6,829 bases of DNA from contig WLND01000090.1 in NCBI GenBank assembly GCA_009726075.1, positions 1-6,829 on the forward strand. Reading direction: 5' to 3'. Both the position numbers and the translations under genes were made by a program. Positions 1 through 5,636 of the stretch are shown piece by piece. The notes under the pieces are model-generated. The model ran no database searches, was not told the origin of the DNA, and saw only the letters and a program-made list of their open reading frames with translations. This stretch comes from Actinomycetota bacterium. Lineage in GTDB: Bacteria > Actinomycetota > Actinomycetes > S36-B12. Within the stretch, counting starts at the first letter, position 1. Every line of letters begins with the position of its first letter.

Positions 1-136
<136 letters not shown>

Positions 137-1414
137 CTAGAAGTCGCCCCCGCCGAAGTCGCCGCCGCCGAAGTCGCCCCCGCCTCCGCCAGAACCCCAG
201 CCCCCGAAGCCGGCAGACTCCACGCCGCTTGCAGCCGACGTGATCCCGGGCGAGCTCCACATGCTGCTGAGCATCGTGCCCATGAGCACGGCGCCCATGA
301 CGTTGCCAAAGGGCGAGTAGTACCCCTGCGCGTACGGGGCGAACTGCGAGCCCGCCTGCCAGTACGGCTGGCGGCCCGACCCGGTGTCGACCTCGCGGGC
401 CAGGGGGTTGTTGCCCGTCTCGACATCGGTGCGGCAGGCGGCGCACATTGGCACCTCGCGCATCGACAGCCCGGGAGCCTGCCACTGGATGTCAGCCACG
501 CTCGGGCCGTGCCGGGGATCGACGAAGCAGGGAGCTCGTCGCTCAGGCAGCGGCTGGCTGCGCAGTCGGGCCTCAACGCACGCCACTGCGAAGCGTCCGT
601 CCTCAAGGGAAGCCGTCACCCGCGAAGCATCGCTGGCCGAACGCATGGCGACCGCTGACGACTTTGCCGACTCGTAGTCGTCGAGCGCGCGCTGCATGTC
701 GGCGAGGCCACCCTCGTCGAGGCTCGAATTCGTGGTGTCGAAACGCCCCAGACGCTCACCGAATTCGGTGACGTCCTCATCGATGGCCGTGCGCACCTGC
801 GCGAGCTGGAGCGCCTGCCTGCGTCGTCGGCGCACGATGACGACAACCAACACCACTGCGGCCCCGAAGAACATGACGAGGAGGACGACGGTCTCGGTGC
901 CACCGCCAGCGGTGTCGCGCGCAGGTTGCCCGGCCGCGCCGCTGCCGTTGAACTGGGCGTCGGCGAGGCTTACGAACTCCCCGAGAACGGCCGCGACACC
1001 GTTGTCTCGCTGGGAGCGAAAGGCGGACGTCGCCAGGGCCCCTGCGCTGCCGGAGGTCGAGCCGGCCCGAAATGAATCGCCCGCGACGACCGCGTAGATG
1101 CCGCCCAGGCCGACGGCGTCCTTCAACTCGACCAGCACCGCATCGGCGTCGGCGCCGGCGGAAGCCGGGAGCACGGCCATGAAGATCGGGAGTTTGGTCG
1201 CCGCAATCTGGTCGGACAGGGCGGAGATCTCACTGGACGACAGCGCCTTCTCGGCGGCCGGATCGCTGTAGACCGACGCGCCGCTGCGCAAGGCGGCGGC
1301 TGCAGGCTCGATCTCGCCAGCGGCCGAGGCAGCCGATGCCGGTCCGAACAGGGTCAGCGCGACGAGGGCGAACCCGGCCAGGACGAGGGAGCGCGACGGT
1401 CGTTTGGGGGTCAT
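137..1414 (-). CDS. TPM-like single-pass membrane protein with Cys/His cluster and GGGDF tail (left paralogue)
   Basis: Function is unknown. The protein has 425 residues from the ATG at 1414. An in-frame GTG at 1423 would add three residues, but it overlaps the probable -10 hexamer. The ATG also aligns with the paralogue (MTPKR against MPTKR). Residues 1-30 form a signal peptide with ASA-like cleavage sites. Residues 38-155 resemble a divergent TPM domain (the YgcG/Psb32 type), for example KLPIFMAVLP at 74-83 and GGIYAVVAGDSFRA at 104-117. A membrane helix at about 174-194 is followed by RRRRR at 195-199, so the remainder should be cytoplasmic. A helical, charged stretch spans about 200-270. 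A Cys/His cluster follows: C279, C296 and H302 in CFVDPRHG, then C324 and C327 in CAAC. Then come YW.AG.Q and GYYSP motifs, and a Gly-rich tail ending GGGDF repeated. The architecture resembles TPM proteins with Gly-rich C-termini. Family assignment is by eye only. The downstream neighbour is unknown because the contig ends. Confidence 0.85.
   Translation of the reverse strand: MTPKRPSRSLVLAGFALVALTLFGPASAASAAGEIEPAAAALRSGASVYSDPAAEKALSSSEISALSDQIAATKLPIFMAVLPASAGADADAVLVELKDAVGLGGIYAVVAGDSFRAGSTSGSAGALATSAFRSQRDNGVAAVLGEFVSLADAQFNGSGAAGQPARDTAGGGTETVVLLVMFFGAAVVLVVVIVRRRRRQALQLAQVRTAIDEDVTEFGERLGRFDTTNSSLDEGGLADMQRALDDYESAKSSAVAMRSASDASRVTASLEDGRFAVACVEARLRSQPLPERRAPCFVDPRHGPSVADIQWQAPGLSMREVPMCAACRTDVETGNNPLAREVDTGSGRQPYWQAGSQFAPYAQGYYSPFGNVMGAVLMGTMLSSMWSSPGITSAASGVESAGFGGWGSGGGGGDFGGGDFGGGDF
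140..184 (-). repeat. 15-bp tandem repeat x3 encoding GGGDF
   Basis: Three consecutive 15-base units (140-154, 155-169, 170-184) read gaagtcgcc-ccc/gcc-gcc on the plus strand and differ at only one base. On the coding strand they give Gly-Gly-Gly-Asp-Phe three times, up to the stop codon. The unit length is a multiple of three, so copy-number slippage would stay in frame. The paralogue ends in the same pentapeptide, but with degenerate rather than tandem copies. Confidence 0.85.
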
Positions 1415-1421
1415 GTCAGCC

Positions 1422-1427
1422 ACGGTA
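1422..1427 (-). promoter_or_regulatory. probable -10 box (TACCGT) of a leaderless promoter, left paralogue
   Basis: On the minus strand the sequence is TACCGT, then seven bases, then ATG at 1414. This fits the actinobacterial TAnnnT -10 hexamer with transcription starting at or next to the start codon. The right paralogue has TAGTGT six bases before its ATG, also preceded by GGCCCG, so the arrangement is conserved between the copies. No convincing Shine-Dalgarno sequence precedes either the ATG or the GTG at 1423. I see no good -35 match, so this remains a prediction. Confidence 0.5.
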
Positions 1428-1447
1428 CGGGCCGGGCCCTCGTCACG

Positions 1448-1476
1448 AAAATCGGCCCATCCCCCGGCATGGGCCG
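1448..1476 (-). terminator. short hairpin plus T-run, probable terminator
   Basis: A perfect 8-bp inverted repeat (cggcccat at 1453-1460, atgggccg at 1469-1476) encloses an 8-base loop. On the minus strand the stem is followed by A-TTTT-C. This is the layout of an intrinsic terminator for transcripts coming from the right paralogue. It lies only about 20 bases upstream of the predicted -10 box of the left paralogue, so it would insulate the two units. The short T-run leaves termination strength uncertain. Confidence 0.5.
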
Positions 1477-1505
1477 GACAGGATGAACGAATCAGCCCCG
1501 AAACG

Positions 1506-1558
1506 CCCGTCCCCCGGTCATTTGCGCCACTATCGGGCGCAAAAGACCGGGGGACGGG
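1506..1558 (-). terminator. long near-perfect hairpin between the paralogues
   Basis: Positions 1506-1519 pair with 1545-1558 (14 bp, ending gtcccccggtc/gaccgggggac). One A/A mismatch follows (1520/1544). Then 1521-1528 pairs with 1536-1543 (8 bp, tttgcgcc/ggcgcaaa). The loop is 7 bases (1529-1535). It lies about 40 bases after the stop codon of the right paralogue, in the expected place for a strong terminator. On the minus strand it is followed only by CGTTTCGG, not a real T-run. Tail-less terminators are common in high-GC actinomycetes. A dispersed intergenic palindromic repeat is the alternative. Confidence 0.6.
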
Positions 1559-1580
1559 AGGGGGGAGGGGACGGGGAGGG
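1549..1580 (+). other. G-rich tract with quadruplex potential
   Basis: The plus strand carries six runs of three or more G in 32 bases: 1549-1553, 1556-1558, 1560-1565, 1567-1570, 1573-1576 and 1578-1580. They are separated by only one or two A/C bases. The plus strand is the template for the membrane-protein genes, so a quadruplex would sit in the template strand. The corresponding RNA would be a C-rich, G-free stretch between the stop codon and the long hairpin. Confidence 0.55.
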
Positions 1581-1597
1581 CTGAGGCGTTGGGGAGG

Positions 1598-2887
1598 CTA
1601 GAAGTCGCCGCCGCCGCTGCTGCCGCCTCCACTGTCGCCACCGCCACCGCCGAAGTCGCCACCGGTCGTGGAACTCCAGTCCGTGGCGGAGGCATGGTAG
1701 TTCGAGCCGCCGCCGTGATTGTGCTGTGCGCCAGCGCCCATGCCGACGGCGGTGCCGACCCAGACCGGCGTCATCATGCTGTCGTACGGCGAGTAGTACC
1801 CGCGGGCGTACGAGTTGTACTGCGGTCCGGCCATCCAGTAGGGCATGGACCCCGAGCGCCCGCTGACCTGGCGGCTGAGCGGGCTGTTGCCTGTCTGGAC
1901 GGCGAGCTGGCAGGCGGCGCACATCGGCACCTGTCGCGACGAAAGGCCTGGAGCCTCCCACGTGACATCGGCAACGCTCGGACCATGGCGCGGATCGACG
2001 AAGCAGGGTGCGCGTCGCTCCGGCAACGGCTGACCGGCCAGGCGCGCCTCGACGCAGCTGAGCGAGTAGCGCCCCTCCTCGAGCGGGGCGGTGACCAGTG
2101 ACACGTAGGCAACGCCGCGAAGCCGGTCGGCCGCAGACTTGGCCTTGTCGTAGGAGTTCAGGGCATTCTGCAGGTCGGTTCGCCCGGCATCGTCCAGGGC
2201 GGGGTTCGAGGTGTCGAAGGCGGCGAGGCGCTCGCCGAACTCGGTGATGTCCTCGTCGACCGTGACCTTCACATCGGCAAGATCCTGAGCGCCGCGCTTG
2301 CGCTTGCGCACGAAGAAGATGATCACGAACACCACGATGCCGATCGGGATCAGGAGGCAAAGGGCGCCGAAGACCAGCCCGAAGATGGTGTCGGCCGCTG
2401 AGTTGGAACCTGAATCGACGGAGGCAGCATCGGCACCGTTGAACTGAACGTCGGCGAGATTGACGAATTCAGTGAGCACCGCCGCCACTCCGTTGGCCTT
2501 CTCGGAGCGGAAGGCCTCGGTTGCCAGGGCAGCGGCACTGCCGGAGGTCGACTTCGCCCGGAACTTGTTCCCGACGACGACGGCGTAGATGCCGCCCATG
2601 TTCACGGCGTCCTTGAGCTCGACCAGGACCTGCTCGACGTCGCCGGTCGACTCAGGCAGCACCGCCACGAAGATCGGCAGCTTGGTCGCCGCGATCTGGT
2701 CGGTCAGCAACGCGACGTCGCTGTCGGAGAGTGCCTTCTCGGCGGCGGGATCGTTGTAGACCGACGCGCCACCCTTGAGCGCTGCAGCGGCAGAGTCGAC
2801 CTCCGCGGAGGCGAACGCCGCAGGGGCGACCCCGACCATGAAACTCACGAACAGTGCGATGAGGACGAGCAGGCGCTTGGTAGGCAT
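1598..2887 (-). CDS. TPM-like single-pass membrane protein with Cys/His cluster and GGGDF tail (right paralogue)
   Basis: This 429-residue protein of unknown function is paralogous along its whole length to the gene immediately downstream on the same strand, with more than half the positions identical by eye. The signal peptide is residues 1-28 (cleavage near AFASA). The TPM-like region is about 32-150 (KLPIFVAVLP at 69-78, GGIYAVVVG at 98-106). A membrane helix at about 168-193 is followed by RKRKR at 194-198, placing the C-terminal half in the cytoplasm. That half has a charged helical segment (about 200-270), then C278, C295 and H301 in CFVDPRHG, and C323 and C326 in CAAC. GYYSP occurs at 363-367. 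The tail is rich in Gly and Ser, has two His (H389, H391), and ends in GGGDF. The ATG at 2887 follows a TAGTGT hexamer by six bases and has no Shine-Dalgarno sequence, which suggests a leaderless message. The gene begins 58 bp after the accA3 stop codon, so read-through from the acc cluster is also possible. Confidence 0.88.
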   Translation of the reverse strand: MPTKRLLVLIALFVSFMVGVAPAAFASAEVDSAAAALKGGASVYNDPAAEKALSDSDVALLTDQIAATKLPIFVAVLPESTGDVEQVLVELKDAVNMGGIYAVVVGNKFRAKSTSGSAAALATEAFRSEKANGVAAVLTEFVNLADVQFNGADAASVDSGSNSAADTIFGLVFGALCLLIPIGIVVFVIIFFVRKRKRGAQDLADVKVTVDEDITEFGERLAAFDTSNPALDDAGRTDLQNALNSYDKAKSAADRLRGVAYVSLVTAPLEEGRYSLSCVEARLAGQPLPERRAPCFVDPRHGPSVADVTWEAPGLSSRQVPMCAACQLAVQTGNSPLSRQVSGRSGSMPYWMAGPQYNSYARGYYSPYDSMMTPVWVGTAVGMGAGAQHNHGGGSNYHASATDWSSTTGGDFGGGGGDSGGGSSGGGDF

Positions 2888-2893
2888 GGGCGC

Positions 2894-2899
2894 ACACTA
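2894..2899 (-). promoter_or_regulatory. probable -10 box (TAGTGT) of a leaderless promoter, right paralogue
   Basis: The minus strand reads TAGTGT, six bases, then ATG at 2887. This matches TAnnnT with the transcription start at the start codon. The neighbouring paralogue has the same layout, and both hexamers follow GGCCCG. No clear -35 element is seen. The 58-bp gap (2888-2945) shows no terminator with a T-run for the acc genes. It has only a 6-bp inverted repeat (tagtcg 2922-2927 and cgacta 2943-2948) that includes the accA3 stop codon. Confidence 0.5.
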
Positions 2900-2945
2900 C
2901 GGGCCCGAACCGACACGCGGGTAGTCGCCCCGATATTGCGGCCGA

Positions 2946-4697
2946 CTAGTCCTTGATCTCGCACAGGACAGTGCCCGCCGAGACGGTCGCTCCCTGCTCA
3001 GCGGTGAGGCCGGTGACCGTGCCGGCCTTGTGGGCCGTGAGGGGCTGCTCCATCTTCATGGCCTCGAGCACCACGATGAGATCGCCGGCTGCGACGACCT
3101 GTCCCTCGGTCGCCTCGACCTTCACGATGGTGCCCTGCATGGGGGCGGTGAGCGAGTCGCCCGAGGCGGCTCCGGCCGCCTTCTTGGCAGACCGCTTGGC
3201 CGGGCCGGCACCCTTGGCCGGGGCAGCGCCGCCGAGGCCAGCGGGCAGGCTCACGGTCATGCGCTTGCCGTTGACCTCGAGCACGACGGTCTCGCGCTCC
3301 GGGGTCGGCTCGATCTCGGCCCCCGTCGCCACGAAGGCAGGGATCTCGTTGACGAACTCTGTCTCAATCCAGCGAGTGTGGACGGTGAAGGGTTCGGACG
3401 GGTCTGCCGGCGCGAACGCAGGATCGCGGACGACGACGCGATGGAAGGTCAGCGCCGTGGCAATGCCGTCGATGGCGAACTCATCGAGCGCCCTCCGTGA
3501 GCGCTCGAGCGCCTCCTGGCGGTCCTTGCCGGTCACGATGAGCTTGGCGAGCAGGGAGTCGAAGTTGCCGCCGATGACATCGCCCGACTTGAACCCGGCG
3601 TCGACGCGGATGCCGGGGCCGCTCGGCGGGCTCCAGACGCTGAGCACGCCGGGTGCCGGCAGGAAGCCGCGTCCCGGGTCCTCGCCGTTGATGCGGAACT
3701 CGAAGGAGTGGCCGCGCAGCACCGGGTCGGCGTAGTCGATGACACCGCCCTCGGCGATGCGGAACTGCTCGCGGACGAGGTCGATGCCCGCGACCTCCTC
3801 GGTCACCGGGTGCTCGACCTGCAGGCGGGTGTTCACCTCGAGGAATGAGATGGTGCCATCGGTGCCGACGAGGAACTCGCAGGTTCCGGCGTTGGTGTAG
3901 CCCGCCTCCTTGAGGATCGCCTTGGACGAGGCATAGAGCTCGTCGATCTGATGCTGCGACAGGAACGGCGCGGGCGCCTCCTCGACCAGCTTCTGATGGC
4001 GCCGCTGCAGTGAGCAGTCGCGCGTCGAAACGACCACGACATTGCCGTGCTGGTCGGCGAGGCACTGGGTCTCGACGTGACGGGGGTTGTCGAGGTACCG
4101 CTCGACGAAGCACTCGCCGCGGCCGAACGCGGCAATGGCCTCGCGCACCGCCGAGTCGAACAGCTCGGGGATCTCCTCGAGGTTGCGGGCCACCTTGAGG
4201 CCGCGTCCGCCGCCACCGAATGCAGCCTTGATCGCGACCGGAAGCCCGAACTCCTTGGCGAATGCGACGACCTCGTCGGCGCCCTTGACCGGGTCGGCGG
4301 TGCCGGGCACCTGCGGTGCCCCGGCCTTCTGCGCGATGTGACGGGCCGACACCTTGTCTCCGAGTGAGCGGATCGCCGCCGGGGGCGGGCCGATCCAGGT
4401 GAGTCCCGCGTCGATGACGGCCTGGGCGAAGTCTGCGTTCTCCGAAAGGAAGCCATAGCCAGGATGGATCGCGTCGGCACCCGACTTGGCCGCTGCGTCG
4501 AGGATCTTGTCGATGACCAGGTACGACTCGGCGGCCGTACTGCCACCGAGGGCGATGGCCTGGTCAGCGAGCTCAACGTGCAAGGCGTCACGGTCAGGGT
4601 CGGTGTAGACGGCGACCGACTCGAGGCCCGCGTCGCGGCAGGCGCGAATGACCCGGATTGCGATCTCGCCGCGGTTGGCGATCAGGACGGTGCGCAC
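2946..4697 (-). CDS. accA3: acyl-CoA carboxylase alpha subunit (biotin carboxylase + biotin carrier)
   Basis: This cytoplasmic subunit carboxylates its own biotin with ATP and bicarbonate, then delivers the carboxybiotin to the AccD carboxyltransferase. It has 583 residues from the GTG at 4697, which has AAGGAG five bases upstream and gives the family N-terminus (V)RTVLIANRGEIA. A longer in-frame ORF to 4820 overlaps maf and is unlikely to be translated. The biotin carboxylase N-domain is about 1-115 and the ATP-grasp domain about 115-320. Visible motifs are K157, the Gly-rich loop GGGGRG (161-166), RRHQK (232-236) and EVNTRLQVEH (287-296), with E287, N289, R291 and E295. The biotin carboxylase C-domain reaches about 445. 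An Ala/Lys/Gly linker (about 488-512) leads to the biotinyl domain (515-583), with biotinylated K548 in EAMKME. Length and fusion are typical of actinobacterial AccA. The symbol is by synteny. A different alpha subunit of the AccA1/A2 type cannot be excluded. Confidence 0.95.
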   Translation of the reverse strand: MRTVLIANRGEIAIRVIRACRDAGLESVAVYTDPDRDALHVELADQAIALGGSTAAESYLVIDKILDAAAKSGADAIHPGYGFLSENADFAQAVIDAGLTWIGPPPAAIRSLGDKVSARHIAQKAGAPQVPGTADPVKGADEVVAFAKEFGLPVAIKAAFGGGGRGLKVARNLEEIPELFDSAVREAIAAFGRGECFVERYLDNPRHVETQCLADQHGNVVVVSTRDCSLQRRHQKLVEEAPAPFLSQHQIDELYASSKAILKEAGYTNAGTCEFLVGTDGTISFLEVNTRLQVEHPVTEEVAGIDLVREQFRIAEGGVIDYADPVLRGHSFEFRINGEDPGRGFLPAPGVLSVWSPPSGPGIRVDAGFKSGDVIGGNFDSLLAKLIVTGKDRQEALERSRRALDEFAIDGIATALTFHRVVVRDPAFAPADPSEPFTVHTRWIETEFVNEIPAFVATGAEIEPTPERETVVLEVNGKRMTVSLPAGLGGAAPAKGAGPAKRSAKKAAGAASGDSLTAPMQGTIVKVEATEGQVVAAGDLIVVLEAMKMEQPLTAHKAGTVTGLTAEQGATVSAGTVLCEIKD

Positions 4698-4702
4698 GTG
4701 TG

Positions 4703-4708
4703 CTCCTT
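4703..4708 (-). promoter_or_regulatory. Shine-Dalgarno AAGGAG deciding the accA3 start
   Basis: AAGGAG on the minus strand lies five bases before the GTG at 4697. It is the strongest ribosome-binding site in the window. It fixes the start at this GTG rather than at the in-frame ATG at 4820, which is inside maf and would add 41 residues unlike the family. Confidence 0.8.
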
Positions 4709-4768
4709 CGACAGAGGGTTCTGGCGCAGCCCGGGACCGATTGGCCCAGTGCGCACCGGCAGCGTAGC

Positions 4769-4781
4769 GATGATATTCATC
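4769..4781. promoter_or_regulatory. AT-rich dyad in the maf-accA3 junction
   Basis: GATGA-TAT-TCATC is a perfect 5-bp inverted repeat around a 3-base centre. It covers the maf stop codon and lies at the distal end of the 79-bp gap before accA3. It is unusually AT-rich for this sequence, and its minus strand includes TATCAT, a possible TAnnnT hexamer. I see no matching -35 element. It could be an operator or promoter site for accA3, or chance. Confidence 0.2.
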
Positions 4782-5391
4782 TGATGGCCCACAGGCGGGG
4801 CCAAGTGATACCAAGATCACCTATGAGGTCGCGCAGGGTGGGCATCGAGATGCCGATGACATTGCTCGGATCTCCGTCTATTCGGCGGACGAACGCGGCA
4901 CTGTGACCGTCGAGGGTGAACGAGCCTGCGACGTTGAGCGGCTCGCCGGTGGCGACATACGCGTCGATCTCGTCCTCGGTCATTGTCGCGAAGGTGATGC
5001 TCGTCGTGGCGATCGCTCCGGCGGACCGGTCGCCGAGGACGACCCAGTGGCCCGTGTGCAGGTGACCGGTGCGTCCGGACATCATGCGGATCCGCTCGAC
5101 CGCGACGGCCGGTGTCAGCGGCTTGCCATAGGCGATGCCATCGAGCTCGAAGACCGAGTCGCACCCGACGACGACGGTGTCGGCATGCCCGACGAAGTGC
5201 GCAGCGACGTCGAGCGCCTTGGCCCTGGCCAGGGCCAGCGCGAGATCTGCAGGCGTGATCGGCGCAAGTTCGTCGCCGAGCGTCTCCTCGTCGACGTTGC
5301 TCACCTGGACGATCGGAGTGATGCCGGCGTCGATGAGGACACGCTTGCGTGCGGGGGACGCCGACGCAAGAACAAGCCGGACGCAGGTCAC
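4777..5391 (-). CDS. maf: Maf-family nucleoside triphosphate pyrophosphatase
   Basis: Maf proteins hydrolyse non-canonical or surplus nucleoside triphosphates (dTTP/UTP or modified bases) to the monophosphate and pyrophosphate in the cytoplasm. Some family members inhibit septation. From the GTG at 5391 the protein has 204 residues, the usual family length. Motifs are SASPARKR (10-17), VDEE (33-36), CDSVFELDGIAYGKP (77-91, with the likely catalytic D78), MSGRTGH (104-110), TGH (113-115), GEPLNVAGSFTLDG (149-162) and GDPSNVIGISMP (173-184). CDS replaces the ADT common in the family. As I recall it, the mycobacterial Rv3282 homologue also has CDS, so this looks like a subgroup trait. The start is uncertain. 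GTG 5391 has GGAG nine bases upstream and fits the family N-terminus. GTG 5409 overlaps the accE stop codon as GTGA and would add six residues. The accA3 start lies 79 bp downstream. Confidence 0.92.
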   Translation of the reverse strand: MTCVRLVLASASPARKRVLIDAGITPIVQVSNVDEETLGDELAPITPADLALALARAKALDVAAHFVGHADTVVVGCDSVFELDGIAYGKPLTPAVAVERIRMMSGRTGHLHTGHWVVLGDRSAGAIATTSITFATMTEDEIDAYVATGEPLNVAGSFTLDGHSAAFVRRIDGDPSNVIGISMPTLRDLIGDLGITWPRLWAIR

Positions 5392-5405
5392 CTGTGTGGG
5401 CTCCG

Positions 5406-5636
5406 TCACCGAGGCATGGTCGAGGCGCGCCAGGAACCGTAGCCCGGGCGCTGCGAAGGCCTGACCTGCCGGCTCCTTCGGGCCCACAGGCTCAAGGTCG
5501 GCGGCGGGACGGCCCGGCCCCGCGATCGCGTCGAGAACACGGCGACGATCGCGGCGAGCTCCTCGTCGGTCGCGTTGCCCGAGATGAGCCGCAGAAACGG
5601 GGGAGCCGGGATCGCATCTGATCCGGCGGGTGTCAC
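5406..5636 (-). CDS. accE: acyl-CoA carboxylase epsilon subunit
   Basis: This 76-residue protein is encoded between accD and maf. Its GTG at 5636 overlaps the accD TGA as GTGA, and its own TGA (5406-5408) overlaps a possible maf GTG in the same way. The residues fit the small epsilon subunit of actinobacterial propionyl/acyl-CoA carboxylases. They include LRLISGNATDEELAAIVAVF (15-34), a Pro/Arg-rich middle, and the C-terminal W51 and SWRASTMPR (68-76). In known systems the N-terminal helix binds the beta subunit and stabilises or activates the alpha-beta complex. The position matches accE5 after accD5 in mycobacteria. No good Shine-Dalgarno sequence is seen, so translation probably depends on coupling to accD. 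Its size makes it easy to miss in automatic annotation. Confidence 0.88.
   Translation of the reverse strand: MTPAGSDAIPAPPFLRLISGNATDEELAAIVAVFSTRSRGRAVPPPTLSLWARRSRQVRPSQRPGYGSWRASTMPR

Noticed and set aside
137..184. GGDF repeats resembling a GGDEF (diguanylate cyclase) motif
   Set aside because: The motif lacks the Glu, lies in a Gly-rich terminal tail, and has no cyclase domain around it.
1424..1597. CRISPR array, tRNA or other RNA gene in the paralogue gap
   Set aside because: There are no regularly spaced direct repeats and no cloverleaf or anticodon arm. The inverted repeats fit terminators or palindromic elements better.
2953..3735. 260-residue plus-strand ORF opposite accA3
   Set aside because: It is antisense to the strongly supported biotin carboxylase/BCCP frame. 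Its Ser/Arg/Pro-rich composition is typical of a GC-rich shadow frame, with no recognisable motif.
4903..5442. 179-residue plus-strand ORF opposite maf
   Set aside because: The minus-strand frame carries all Maf motifs. This frame is a GC-skewed shadow with no family signature.
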